This document shows, piece by piece, positions 1 through 11,567 of a DNA stretch of 64,000 bases. The position numbers and the translations under genes were made by a program. How positions within the stretch are numbered: the first letter of the stretch is position 1; every line of letters begins with the position of its first letter. Location: contig CAWDLZ010000012.1 of the NCBI GenBank assembly GCA_963803265.1, forward strand, positions 62,001 through 126,000. Direction: 5' to 3'. Origin of the DNA: CAIKMD01 sp963803265 (GTDB lineage: Bacteria; Pseudomonadota; Alphaproteobacteria; ATCC43930; CGMCC-115725). The notes beneath the pieces were generated by a model. The model was given only the letters and a program-made list of their open reading frames with translations. It was not told where the DNA came from and searched no databases.

Positions 1-1
1 T

Positions 2-958
2 TCAACAACGCAGCCGACCGACCGGAAGTCGAGGCGCGCATTGCGCCAGTAGAGGCGCTGGAGCGGGTCGAAGCGGTGACTTTCCACCGCCTCGACGATC
101 TCGGGATCGAGCGCGCCGAGCTCGGCGGTCGTGCCGAAAGTGCCGTCGTTCATGTGGCGGCCGGCGCGCCCCGCGATCTGCGCGATCTCGGCCGCCGAGA
201 GCCGGCGCGGCGCTGCGTCCGTCGAACTTCGCGAGCCGAGCGAAGGCGACGTGATCGAGGTCCATATTGAGGCCCATGCCAATGGCGTCGGTCGCGACCA
301 GGTAATCGACCTCGCCCGACTGGAACAACCCGACCTGGGCGTTGCGCGCGCGGGGGGATAACGCGCCCAGCACCACGGCCGTGCCGCCGCGTTGGCGGCG
401 CATCAGCTCGGCAAGGTGGAACACGTCAGCGACGGCGAAGGCGACCACCGCGCTACGCGGCGGCAGGCGCGAGATTTTCTTGGCGCCAGCATAGGAGAGC
501 GTCGAGAAGCGCGGACGGCTGACATACTCGGCCTCGGGGACGAGGCGCTTCAGCAGCGGCCGGATTGTGTCGGCGCCCAAAAGCATGGTCTCCTGGCTGC
601 CGCGCGCGTGCAGCAGGCGGTTGGTGAAGACGTGGCCGCGTTCGGGATCGGCGCAAAGCTGAATCTCGTCGACGGCGAGGAAATCGACCGCCCGATCGAG
701 CGGCATCGATTCCACGGTGCAGACGAAATAGGACGGATTGGGCGGGATGATTTTTTCTTCGCCAGTGATGAGGGCGACCGCGCGCTTGCCCTTCAGCGCC
801 GCCACGCGGTCGTAATTCTCATGCGCCAAAAGCCGGAGCGGGAAGCCGATCATGCCCGAGCGATGGCCGAGCATGCGCTCGATGGCGAGATGGGTCTTGC
901 CCGTATTCGTGGGCCCTAAAACCGCTACGACCCGCGGGGCCAGGGAGAAAACGCCCAT
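2..958 (-). CDS. SUV3-like ATP-dependent helicase, C-terminus beyond window, one frameshift
   Basis: Superfamily 2 RNA/DNA helicase resembling mitochondrial SUPV3L1 and the large alphaproteobacterial 'helicase-related protein'. The start at 958 (MGVFSLAPRVVAVLGPTNTG) places the Walker A motif GPTNTGKT about 15 residues in. A DEIQ-type Walker B (AVDEIQL) follows, then ATDAIGMGLNMD of the second RecA lobe. Near position 210 the reading frame jumps by one base: the conserved helicase motif VI (QIAGRAGRH) continues in the next frame, which fits a single inserted base rather than a real end. The remaining part of the protein lies left of the window. Family and domain order are clear; the cellular RNA substrate is not known from sequence. 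Confidence 0.85.
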   Translation of the reverse strand: MGVFSLAPRVVAVLGPTNTGKTHLAIERMLGHRSGMIGFPLRLLAHENYDRVAALKGKRAVALITGEEKIIPPNPSYFVCTVESMPLDRAVDFLAVDEIQLCADPERGHVFTNRLLHARGSQETMLLGADTIRPLLKRLVPEAEYVSRPRFSTLSYAGAKKISRLPPRSAVVAFAVADVFHLAELMRRQRGGTAVVLGALSPRARNAQVGLFQSGEVDYLVATDAIGMGLNMDLDHVAFARLAKFDGRSAAPALGGRDRADRGARRPPHERRHFRHDRRARRARSRDRRGGGKSPLRPAPAPLLAQCAPRLPVGRLRC

Positions 959-1040
959 GGCACGAGCATCGGGCCTCGCGCGGCGAAACGCAAGGGCCAG
1001 AAGCTGTCCCGAGCGGAGTTTTCGCGGCCGCCGGAACGCC

Positions 1041-1508
1041 CTATTGCGCGGTAATCGCGCTGCGGAACCGCAACGGATTCTCGACGAACCGGAAGGGCTC
1101 CAAAGTGCTGCCGGTGCCGCGCACCAGGATGGTGCCGTAATTGAACATCCTTCCCATGAAGCTCTGCACCACATCGACGCTTTCGACCTTGTTGCGGACC
1201 ATCTCGATGGTATGGCGCCCCAAGATGCCGCGCTTGTGGATGATGCGGTGATCGGTCACGGCATACTCGGTCGTGGCTCGCCGGATAGCGGCATGGACGA
1301 AGGCAAGGAGCGCAAACAACGCGATGAGGCCGGCCGCGTAAAAGACGAAGCGCTCCGGCACCTCGTCGCCGATGCCGTAGCTGCCGAGCGCGGCCAGAAG
1401 CCCGGCCAGGACCAGGAAGACAGCCGCCCTGGCGTAGACCAGCCAATGCAGCCGGGTGACGTAGATCAGGGTCTCGTTGGGCTGCAAGACGCGCTGGACG
1501 TAGCTCAT
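1041..1508 (-). CDS. PH domain-containing membrane protein (DUF304/bPH2 type)
   Basis: A 155-residue protein with two hydrophobic segments at about residues 26-46 and 54-76, followed by a bacterial pleckstrin-homology-like domain (YAVTDHRIIHKRGILGRHT, then a valine-rich strand and GTGSTLEPF). This is the usual YdbS/YdbT-like arrangement: two membrane spans and a cytoplasmic PH fold. Such proteins are membrane associated and of unclear function. It lies between the helicase and the divergent htpG on the minus strand with about 80 bases to the helicase start. Confidence 0.8.
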   Translation of the reverse strand: MSYVQRVLQPNETLIYVTRLHWLVYARAAVFLVLAGLLAALGSYGIGDEVPERFVFYAAGLIALFALLAFVHAAIRRATTEYAVTDHRIIHKRGILGRHTIEMVRNKVESVDVVQSFMGRMFNYGTILVRGTGSTLEPFRFVENPLRFRSAITAQ

Positions 1509-1601
1509 GGCGCTTCAACCTACCACATCCCGCGCCCTTGCGGAGGCGCGCGCGACCCCACATATCTCGGGGCGTTGTTCGGGTTCAGTCGGATGGGGAA
1601 C

Positions 1602-3465
1602 ATGGCAGGCGAGAAACGAGAATTTCAGGCCGAGGTCAGCCGGCTCTTGGAAATCGTCGCGCATTCGCTCTATAGCGAAAAGGAGATTTTCCTGCGCGAG
1701 CTGATCTCCAACGCATCGGATGCCTGCGACCGGCTGCGCTATTTGGCGCTGACCGAGCCGGGCCTCATCGCGGGCGACGCCAATTTCCGGGTCGTGATCG
1801 AGCCCGACAAGAAGAAGCGCACCCTCACCATCGCCGATAACGGGATCGGGATGAGCCGGCAGGACATGATCGAGAATCTGGGCACCATCGCGCGGTCGGG
1901 CACCGCCGCCTTCGTCAAGAATCTGTCCGGCGACAGCAAGAAGGACATCGCGCTGATCGGCCAATTCGGCGTCGGATTTTACTCCGCCTTCATGGTGGCG
2001 GGCGAGGTCGAGGTGGTCTCGAGGAAAGCCGGCGAGGAAATCGCGCATCGCTGGGTGTCGGACGGCAAGGGCGAATTCACCGATCGAGGAAGCCCGGCGC
2101 GAGGCGCGCGGCACGGCCATTACGCTGCACCTTCACGAGGCGGACGAGCAATACGTCGAGCCCCAGCGCATCAAGGAGATCGTCAAGAAATACTCCGACC
2201 ACATCGCGCTGCCCATCGTCTTAGACCACGCCGGCAAGGAAGAGACCCTTAACGCCGCCTCGGCGCTGTGGATGCGCCCAAAGGCCGAGATCACGAAAGA
2301 GCAATACGACGAGTTCTATCACCACGTCGCCCATGCCTTCGACGAGCCGTGGCTGACGCTGCACAACAAGGCCGAGGGGATTTACGAATACACGACCCTG
2401 TTGTTCGTGCCCGGCGCCAAGCCCTTCGATCTGTTCGATCCCGCGCGCAAAAACCGGGTGAAGCTTTACGTCCGCCGCGTCTTCATCACCGAGGACGCGC
2501 AAGAGCTGCTGCCGCCCTATCTGCGGTTTCTGCGGGGCGTCGTCGACAGCGAGGACTTGCCGCTCAACGTCAGCCGCGAGATGCTGCAGAACAATCCGAT
2601 GCTGGTGCGGATGCGCGGCCAGATCACCAAGCGCGTGCTCGGCGAGCTGGCGAAAAAGGCCAAGGACGAGCCCGCCGAATACGCGAAATTCTGGGAGAAT
2701 TTCGGCGCCGTCTTGAAGGAAGGCATCTACGAGGACCGCGAGAACAGTCCCGCGATCCTGGAAATTGCTCGGTTCCGCTCGACTTCGGGCGAGGGCTTGT
2801 CGTCCTTGGAGGATTACATCGCCCGCATGAAGCCGGGGCAAGAGGCGATCTACACCATCGCCGGCGATACGCTCGACGCCGTCGTCAAGAGCCCGCAACT
2901 GGAAGGCTTTCGGGCGCGCGGGATCGAGGTGCTGCTGCTGACCGATCCGGTCGACGAATTCTGGATGCCGGGCCTGGGCGAATACAAGGACAAGCCGTTC
3001 CGGTCAGTGACGCGCGGCGGCGCCGATCTCGACAAGATCGCGCCCGAGGACAAGAAGGAAGATGCGGCGGCCAAGCCCGAGGGCGAGATCGCCACCCTCG
3101 TCGCGCTGTTGAAATTGTCGCTGGGCGAGGCGGTGAAGGACGTTCGGGTATCGAACCGGCTCACCGACAGCGCCGTGTGCTTGGTCGCGGACGAGGGCGA
3201 CATCGACATGCATCTCGAGCGGCTGTTGCGACAGCACCGCCAGGCGACGGCGAATTCGAAGCGCATTCTCGAGATCAACCCGAAGCACGCGCTGATTTCG
3301 CGCCTCGTCGAGCTGGCCGGCAAGGACGGCGCGGCCGACGCTTTGGCTGAGTTCGCCTGGCTCTTGCTCGATCAGGCGCGCATCCTCGAGGGCGAGGCCG
3401 TTCCCGACCCGGCGGCCTTCGCGAAACGACTGTCGTCGGTCCTGGCGCGGGGACTGACCGCTTAA
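1602..3465 (+). CDS. htpG: Molecular chaperone HtpG (Hsp90), one frameshift
   Basis: Bacterial Hsp90. The N-terminal GHKL ATPase motifs are all visible: NASDA, DNGIGM and GQFGVGFYSAFM. The middle domain and C-terminal dimerisation domain run to the TAA at 3463-3465. The start at 1602 (MAGEKREFQAEV) has a GGGG stretch just upstream; an ATG at 1593 is an in-frame alternative. At about 2080 one extra base breaks the frame in the sequence encoding GEFTIEEARREARGT; reading resumes one frame over and stays conserved to the end, so I treat this as one gene of about 620 residues. It overlaps the end of the convergent DUF1223 gene by a few bases. Confidence 0.92.
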
Positions 3466-4193
3466 TTCCCCGGCATCGCGACGCGGGCGGCGGCTAGGAT
3501 CGGGCCGTTGCCGTCCAATTGCAGCAGCACGGCGGCGCCGAAATCGCCGAGGCTCTTCGCCTCCTCTGGCGGGACGATCAGCTCTTCCGACCAGCCGGCC
3601 CAAGCGCCGAGACGGCGGAAGCTGCGCACCGCCTGGTAGTCCCAGGCGGTATGGCCCTCGTTCTCGCCGGCGAGGACCGGCTGCGTGTGCATGCGATCGA
3701 AACCGACCAGCCAGAGCGTCGCGGGCTGGCGCGGCGGCGAGGCGCTTTCGCCGACATCGGCGAGGAGCGCGCCATCCGCGCGCCAGCGCAGGTGTAGATC
3801 GGGATGCGGCGTGTCGCGCCCTTCGGCCGCGCTAATCAGGGCCTCGATCTGGTCGCGCTCGGAGCCGACGCCTTCGGCCGCGCCCTCGATCACCATCTGG
3901 GGCGTGTAGATAAAGCGTTCCTTGAGGCTCGCCTGGTAGTCGCGCTGGCGCTTCGTCGCCCAGGGCTTCGAATAGGGATCGGTCCAGCCGATATAGTTCC
4001 AATATTCGACGTGAAAAGCGAGCGGCAGCAGCTCGGGCCGCTTGGCCAGCTCGCCGAGATATTTGTCGGCGGGCGGACAGGAGCTGCAGCCCTGCGAAGT
4101 GAAAAGCTCGACGACGGTCGGCGCCTCGTCCGCGCGCGCCCCTCCGGCCGCGGACAGAGCGGCGGCGAAGAGGAGTGGCAAGGCCCGAAGCAT
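3462..4193 (-). CDS. DUF1223 secreted thioredoxin-like protein
   Basis: A 243-residue protein with a clear signal peptide (MLRALPLLFAAALSAAGGARA) and the DUF1223 signature VELFTSQGCSSCPPADKYL, in which the CSSC pair resembles a thioredoxin-fold redox motif. The family continues with HVEYWNYIGWTDPY and a TPQMV segment, both present. It is predicted periplasmic. No substrate is known. The stop codon (TTA on the plus strand at 3462) overlaps the htpG stop, so the two genes converge with no terminator space between them. Confidence 0.85.
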   Translation of the reverse strand: MLRALPLLFAAALSAAGGARADEAPTVVELFTSQGCSSCPPADKYLGELAKRPELLPLAFHVEYWNYIGWTDPYSKPWATKRQRDYQASLKERFIYTPQMVIEGAAEGVGSERDQIEALISAAEGRDTPHPDLHLRWRADGALLADVGESASPPRQPATLWLVGFDRMHTQPVLAGENEGHTAWDYQAVRSFRRLGAWAGWSEELIVPPEEAKSLGDFGAAVLLQLDGNGPILAAARVAMPGN

Positions 4194-4290
4194 CGTCCCA
4201 TCCTGCGCCGCCTTTCCGCCATTCGCAAACCACTATCCTTCACAAGCGGGTGAGGCTTGACCGCGGCGCGGCTCCCGACTGGCGAGAAGC

Positions 4291-6990
<2,700 letters not shown>

Positions 6991-7127
6991 GATATTTCTC
7001 CTGGTCGGGGAAGCGGTCCAGCCTTGCTGCTACCGCCTTTGCGCGGCCAGATCAAGGCCGGTTCCGTGGCGAAGATATCACGCTTTTGCCACGATTCCTT
7101 CTTAAGCCTGTCGCATTGCGGGAGCGT

Positions 7128-7240
7128 TATAGTCGCGGGTGAAAGAGGCTAATGGCTTTTTATCCCCACTCCGTAGCGGTCATTCCCCCCGACCGCCTAC
7201 AAGCGGCCTCGGTTCCCCCCAACCGAGGCCGCCTTTCTTT
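7128..7240 (+). ncRNA. Candidate small RNA with two C-rich-loop hairpins upstream of ccmA
   Basis: A TATAGT box at 7128-7133 could start a transcript near 7140; the -35 region is weak. The transcript would fold into hairpin 1, GTAGCGGTC (7173-7181) pairing with GACCGCCTAC and carrying a CCCCCC loop. Hairpin 2 follows, GCGGCCTCGGTT (7203-7214) pairing perfectly with AACCGAGGCCGC (7221-7232) around another CCCCCC loop, and ends with CTTTCTTT. Tandem C-loop hairpins ending in a terminator resemble short alphaproteobacterial trans-acting sRNAs that pair with Shine-Dalgarno sequences. It could instead be an attenuating leader of the ccm operon. Identity with a named family is not established. Confidence 0.45.
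7203..7240 (+). terminator. Strong rho-independent terminator
   Basis: A perfect 12-bp stem, GCGGCCTCGGTT with AACCGAGGCCGC, has a CCCCCC loop and is followed by CTTTCTTT. Its orientation is plus, ending 33 bases before the ccmA start. No protein gene on the plus strand precedes it, which is why a short non-coding transcript or leader attenuation is suspected. Confidence 0.75.
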
Positions 7241-7273
7241 GCCGGCAAAGACACGGCACAATCGCGCCGCCCC

Positions 7274-7945
7274 ATGCCCGCCGCCGCAACCCCTCCTTCG
7301 CCTGATTCTGCCGGATTCGCCGGGCGCGGCTTGGCCTGCCGGCGCGGCGAGTTGCTGGTGTTCCGGAGCCTCGACTTCACCCTTGAGGCGGGCGGCGCGC
7401 TGATCCTCGTCGGTCCCAATGGCAGCGGCAAGTCGAGTCTCCTGCGCGTCATGGCCGGCCTGACGCCCGCGGCGTCGGGGAGCCTCACCTGGGACGGTGT
7501 GGCGCTGCGCGAGGATTGGCAGGCGCATCGCCGGCGGCTGCATTTCATCGGCCATAGCGACGCGCTCAAATCGGTGCTCTCGGCCGAGGAGATGCTCGGT
7601 TTCTGGGCCGGAATGCGCGGCCGCTCGGAAAGCGTCCGAGCCAGCTTGGCGCGGTTCGGGCTCGAGCGGCAGGCGCTTCTGCCGTGCCGCTATCTATCGG
7701 CCGGACAGCGGCGGCGGTTGGCCCTGGCCCGCCTTGTCGCGAGCGAGGCGAGGCTGTGGCTGCTCGACGAGCCGATGACCGGGCTCGATAACGAGGCAGC
7801 CGAGATGCTTCTCGGCGTCCTCGCGGCCCATCGCGGCGCCGGCGGATTGATTGCGCTCTCGACCCATGCGCCGCTCGATCTGGCCGCGGCCACCACCCTG
7901 TCGCTGGCCGATTTCCGCCCAACCCGCACGGAGTGGACGGCGTGA
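7274..7945 (+). CDS. ccmA: Heme exporter ATP-binding protein CcmA
   Basis: ABC ATPase of the CcmAB heme/holo-CcmE release complex for cytochrome c maturation (system I). Walker A is LVGPNGSGKSSLL, the signature region is YLSAGQRRRLALARL (LSAGQ instead of LSGGQ, common in CcmA), and Walker B is LWLLDEPMTGLD. The start at 7274 (MPAAATPPSPDS) gives 223 residues, near the usual 200-220. A longer in-frame extension to 7139 crosses the terminator hairpin and is unlikely. The ccmB start overlaps its stop codon as GTGA. Confidence 0.92.
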   Translation: MPAAATPPSPDSAGFAGRGLACRRGELLVFRSLDFTLEAGGALILVGPNGSGKSSLLRVMAGLTPAASGSLTWDGVALREDWQAHRRRLHFIGHSDALKSVLSAEEMLGFWAGMRGRSESVRASLARFGLERQALLPCRYLSAGQRRRLALARLVASEARLWLLDEPMTGLDNEAAEMLLGVLAAHRGAGGLIALSTHAPLDLAAATTLSLADFRPTRTEWTA

Positions 7946-8607
7946 ATCCCTTCATCCGCCTGATCGGGCGCGATTTGCGGCTGGCGCTGCGCCAGGGCGG
8001 CGACGCCGCGATGGTGGTCGCGTTCTTCGTCCTTACCGTAACCCTCTTTCCCTTCGGCGTCGGGCCCGAGGCCGAATTGCTGCAGCGGATCGCGCCGGGC
8101 ATCATCTGGGTGACGGCGCTGTTGGCGGCGTTGCTGTCGCTCGACAAACTGTTTCAGGGCGATTACGAGGATGGCAGTCTCGAGGCTCTCGCTCTGCTGC
8201 CGCTGCCGCTCGAGGCTCAAGTCCTGGCGAAATGCGTGGCCCACTGGCTGGTCACCGGCTTGCCGCTGATCGTGGTGGCCCCGCTCTTGGGGCTGGTGCT
8301 GGATCTCGACCAAGCCGGCTACCCCGCTCTGGTCATGGGAATGGCGCTCGGCACGCCGATCCTCAGTCTCATCGGCGCGATCGGGGCAGCGCTGACCCTC
8401 GGCGCCCGCCGCGGCGGCGTGCTGCTGTCGCTGCTCGTGCTGCCGCTCTATATCCCGGTCCTGATCTTTGGCGTCGCCGCGGTCGAGGCGGAGGTGCAAG
8501 GCTTTGGCGCGCGGCCCGATCTCTTGCTCATGGCGGCGATCTTGGTCATGGCCTTGGGGCTGGTGCCTTTTGCTGCTGCGGCGGCGCTGCGCCAGGCGCT
8601 AGAATAA
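7942..8607 (+). CDS. ccmB: Heme exporter membrane protein CcmB
   Basis: A polytopic inner-membrane protein of 221 residues with the CcmB N-terminus VNPFIRLIGRDLRLALRQGG and about six hydrophobic segments (for example MVVAFFVLTVTLFPFGVG and VLLSLLVLPLYIPVLIFG). It partners CcmA and CcmC. The GTG start at 7942 overlaps the ccmA stop (GTGA), suggesting translational coupling; another GTG at 7933 is in frame. Confidence 0.92.
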   Translation: MNPFIRLIGRDLRLALRQGGDAAMVVAFFVLTVTLFPFGVGPEAELLQRIAPGIIWVTALLAALLSLDKLFQGDYEDGSLEALALLPLPLEAQVLAKCVAHWLVTGLPLIVVAPLLGLVLDLDQAGYPALVMGMALGTPILSLIGAIGAALTLGARRGGVLLSLLVLPLYIPVLIFGVAAVEAEVQGFGARPDLLLMAAILVMALGLVPFAAAAALRQALE

Positions 8608-8633
8608 GCCGTCACTGGAAACGAGGCCGAGAA

Positions 8634-9365
8634 TTGGCTGTCCTCAATCGTCTCGCCAACCCCAACCGGTTCATGCGGTGGTCGGAGAAAGTGGTGCCGT
8701 GGTGCGCGGCCGCGGCGGCGATCCTGATCGGCCTCGGCACCTGGCTCGCGCTCTTTGTCGCGCCGCCCGATTACCAGCAGGGCGAAGCCGTGCGCATCAT
8801 GTATGTCCACGTGCCCGCCGCCTGGATGGCGAGCTTCGTTTACGCGATCATGGCGGGCGCGAGCGCGGTGGCGCTGATTTGGCGACACCCCCTGGCCGAT
8901 ATCGCGGCGCAGGCCGCGGCGCCCTTGGGCGCCGGCTTCACCCTCCTGTGCCTCGTCTCGGGATCGCTGTGGGGCGAGCCGATGTGGGGCACTTGGTGGG
9001 TGTGGGACGCGAGGCTGACCTCGGTCCTTGTCCTGTTCTTTCTCTATCTCGGTTACATCGCGTTGGTGAACGCGTTCGACGAGCCGGTCAGGGGCGGGCG
9101 CGCCGGCGCGATCCTCGCCCTCGTTGGCGTCGTCAACCTGCCGATCATCAAATTCTCGGTCGATTGGTGGAACACGCTGCATCAGCCGGCGAGCGTCTTC
9201 CGGCTCGGCGGACCGACGATCGCGCCATCGATGCTATGGCCGCTCTTGATCATGGCGCTGGGCTTCACGCTGTTCTTCGTGACGTTGTGGCTGATCCGCA
9301 TGCGCAGCGCGCTGATGGCGGCTAAGCTCCGAGCATTGCGTCTCCAGCACGGCCAGGCGGCCTGA
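8634..9365 (+). CDS. ccmC: Heme exporter / CcmE-heme ligation protein CcmC
   Basis: A member of the heme handling protein family with the tryptophan-rich WWD segment WGTWWVWDARLTS at about residues 120-132, flanked by conserved histidines in MYVHVPAAWM and WWNTLHQPAS. CcmC attaches heme to CcmE. The TTG start at 8634 follows a GAGGCCGAG ribosome-binding-like sequence and gives 243 residues; an ATG at 8673 is an alternative. Six transmembrane segments are visible. The stop TGA overlaps the ccmD ATG. Confidence 0.92.
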   Translation: MAVLNRLANPNRFMRWSEKVVPWCAAAAAILIGLGTWLALFVAPPDYQQGEAVRIMYVHVPAAWMASFVYAIMAGASAVALIWRHPLADIAAQAAAPLGAGFTLLCLVSGSLWGEPMWGTWWVWDARLTSVLVLFFLYLGYIALVNAFDEPVRGGRAGAILALVGVVNLPIIKFSVDWWNTLHQPASVFRLGGPTIAPSMLWPLLIMALGFTLFFVTLWLIRMRSALMAAKLRALRLQHGQAA

Positions 9366-9529
9366 TGGCGGGCGTCGGTCACTTCCTCGCGATGGGCGGT
9401 TATGCGCGCTTCGTTTGGCCGGCTTGGGGGGTCGCGGTGATCGTGCTGGGCGGATTGCTGGTCGAAAGCCTGATGACCTATCGGAAGCGGCGGCGCGAGC
9501 TTGCCGCCGCCGAGAAGCCGCGGCGATGA
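9365..9529 (+). CDS. ccmD: Heme exporter small protein CcmD
   Basis: A 54-residue protein starting MAGVGHFLAMGGYARFVWPA, with one transmembrane helix (GVAVIVLGGLLVESLM) and a basic C-terminal tail (TYRKRRREL). Length, topology and position directly after ccmC match CcmD, which stabilises CcmE with CcmC and ABC subunits. The ATG overlaps the ccmC stop (TGATG), and its own stop overlaps the next micro-ORF as ATGA. Confidence 0.88.
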   Translation: MAGVGHFLAMGGYARFVWPAWGVAVIVLGGLLVESLMTYRKRRRELAAAEKPRR

Positions 9530-9582
9530 CCCGCGAGCGCGCAGACAGCCGGCGGGACCGGCAAGCGGCGGCGCAGCCATGA
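9526..9582 (+). pseudogene. 18-codon micro-ORF at the ccmE position, possible deletion remnant
   Basis: Between ccmD and ccmF, where ccmE (about 150 codons) is normally found, there is only an open frame MTRERADSRRDRQAAAQP. It starts at an ATGA overlap with the ccmD stop and its own stop overlaps the ccmF ATG (CCATGA). The MTR start is typical of CcmE, and no trace of the heme-binding histidine region is present. An internal in-frame deletion that kept both coupled junctions would produce this; chance is the alternative. Confidence 0.35.
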
Positions 9583-11563
9583 TCGCTGAGCTTGGCCAAT
9601 TCGCGCTCATCCTGGCGTTGTGCCTCGCGGCGCTGCAAGCGACGCTGCCGCTGTGGGGCGCCGCGCGCGGCCATGCCGGAGCGATGGCGGTGGGCCAAAG
9701 CGCGGCGGCGGCGCAATTCGTGCTGATCGCGGTCGCCTTCGCGGCCCTCGTCCACGCCTATGTGACGTCGGATTTCTCGCTCGCCAACGTCTACGAGAAC
9801 AGCCAATCGGCCAAGCCGATGCTGTACAAGGTCACGGGCGTGTGGAGCAATCACGAAGGCTCGATGCTGCTCTGGGTGGTGATCCTGGCGCTGTTCGGCG
9901 CCGCGGTCGCCTTGTTCGGCGACAATCTGCCGCCCGCCTTGCGCGCCCGCGTGCTCGCCGTGCAGGGCATGATCGGCGTCGGCTTCCTCGCTTTCATCCT
10001 CTTCACCTCGAACCCGTTTCTGCGCCTCGACCCGGCACCGCTGGACGGGCAAGGCATGAACCCGGTGCTGCAGGACCCGGGCCTCGCCTTCCACCCGCCC
10101 TTTCTCTATCTCGGCTATGTCGGCTTCTCGGTCGCGTTCTCCTTCGCCGTCGCCGCGCTGATCGAAGGCCGGGTGGACGCCGCCTGGGCGCGCTGGGTCC
10201 GGCCCTGGACCCTCGCCGCCTGGTGCGCCCTGACCATCGGCATCGCGATGGGAAGCTGGTGGGCCTATTACACGCTGGGCTGGGGCGGCTGGTGGTTCTG
10301 GGACCCGGTCGAGAACGCCTCGTTCATGCCCTGGCTCGCCGGCACCGCGCTGATCCATTCGGCGATCGTGGTGGAAAAGCGCGACACGCTGAAGAGCTGG
10401 ACGGTCCTCCTCGCCATCGTCACCTTTTCGCTCTCGCTCGTCGGCACCTTCCTGGTGCGCTCGGGCGTCCTCACCTCGGTGCATGCCTTCGCGGTCGATC
10501 CCTCGCGCGGCGGATTCATCCTGCTGCTGCTGGTCGCCGCCATCGGGGGATCGCTGACGCTCTATGCCGTCCGCGCGCCAAGGCTGGGCGATGGCGGCTT
10601 GTTCGCGCCGATCTCGCGCGAGGGCGCGCTGGTGCTTGAACAACGTGCTGTTGGCGACGGCGACCGCGACCGTGTTTCTCGGCACGCTCTATCCGCTTTT
10701 TCTCGATGCCGTGGGCGGACCCTCGGTCTCGGTCGGGTTTCCGTTCTTCAACCGCACCTTCGTGCCTTTGATGGTGCCGGTGCTGCTGGCGGTGGCGGTC
10801 GGGCCGCTGCTGGCGTGGAAGCGCGGCGATCTCTTGGGCGCGCTGCAGCGGCTATGGGTGGCGTTCGCCGCGGCATGCGCCGTCGTGCTGGTCGGGCTCT
10901 ACCTTGCGGGTTTCACGCCGATCCTCGCGGTCTTGGGGCTGGCGCTCGCCGCCTGGCTCGCGGTCGGCGCGCTCACCGAATGGGCGGATCGGGTGAAGCT
11001 GTTCCGCAGCCGTCCGGGCGAGACCTGGCGGCGCGCGATTCATTTGCCGCGCGCCTCCTATGGCATGACGCTGGCGCATTTCGGACTGGCGGTGACCGTC
11101 GCCGGCATCGCGGCCTCGGCCTTTGCGGTCGAGCGGATCGAGCTCCTGCACCCCGGCGACACCATCGGCATCGCCGGCTTCCAGCTTCATTACGACGGCA
11201 CGACGCGCGAGGACGGCCCCAACTTCACCGCCGACATCGCAAGCATCGAGGTCACGCGCGATGGCGCTCCGGTCGACGGTGCTGCATCCCGAGCGGCGGT
11301 TTTTCCCGCTGCAGCAAACGACCACGAGCGTGACCGCGATCCGCACCACGCTGATGTCGGATCTCTACGTCGCGCTGGGCGACCCGGACGACAGCGGCGG
11401 CTCGACCATCCGCGCCTATTACAAGCCGCTGGTGCCGTGGATTTGGATGGGCGCGGTGTTCATGGCGTTCGGCGGCGCCGTCAGCCTGAGCGACCGGCGC
11501 TGGCGGGTCGGCGCGGCGGCGCGGCGGCGGCTGCCCGCGGCGCATCCGGTGCCGGGCGAATAA
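9579..11563 (+). CDS. ccmF: Cytochrome c heme lyase subunit CcmF, two frameshifts
   Basis: A large polytopic heme handling protein that transfers heme to apocytochrome c. The WWD domain is seen as WGGWWFWDPVENASFMPW, with the conserved upstream GVWSNHEGSMLLW and GLAFHPPFLYLGY. Reading from 9579 gives about 660 residues if two single-base insertions are bridged. One is near 10638, in the sequence for ALVLNNVLLATA; the other is near 11276, in the sequence for GAPVTVLHPERRFFPLQQ. All three frame segments are well conserved CcmF, so sequencing error is likelier than decay. It ends four bases before ccmI. Confidence 0.9.
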
Positions 11564-11567
11564 GCTG

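Noticed and set aside
9501..9578. A longer upstream start for ccmF
   Set aside because: The upstream in-frame part overlaps ccmD and has no CcmF-like sequence; MIAELGQFALIL is the typical start.
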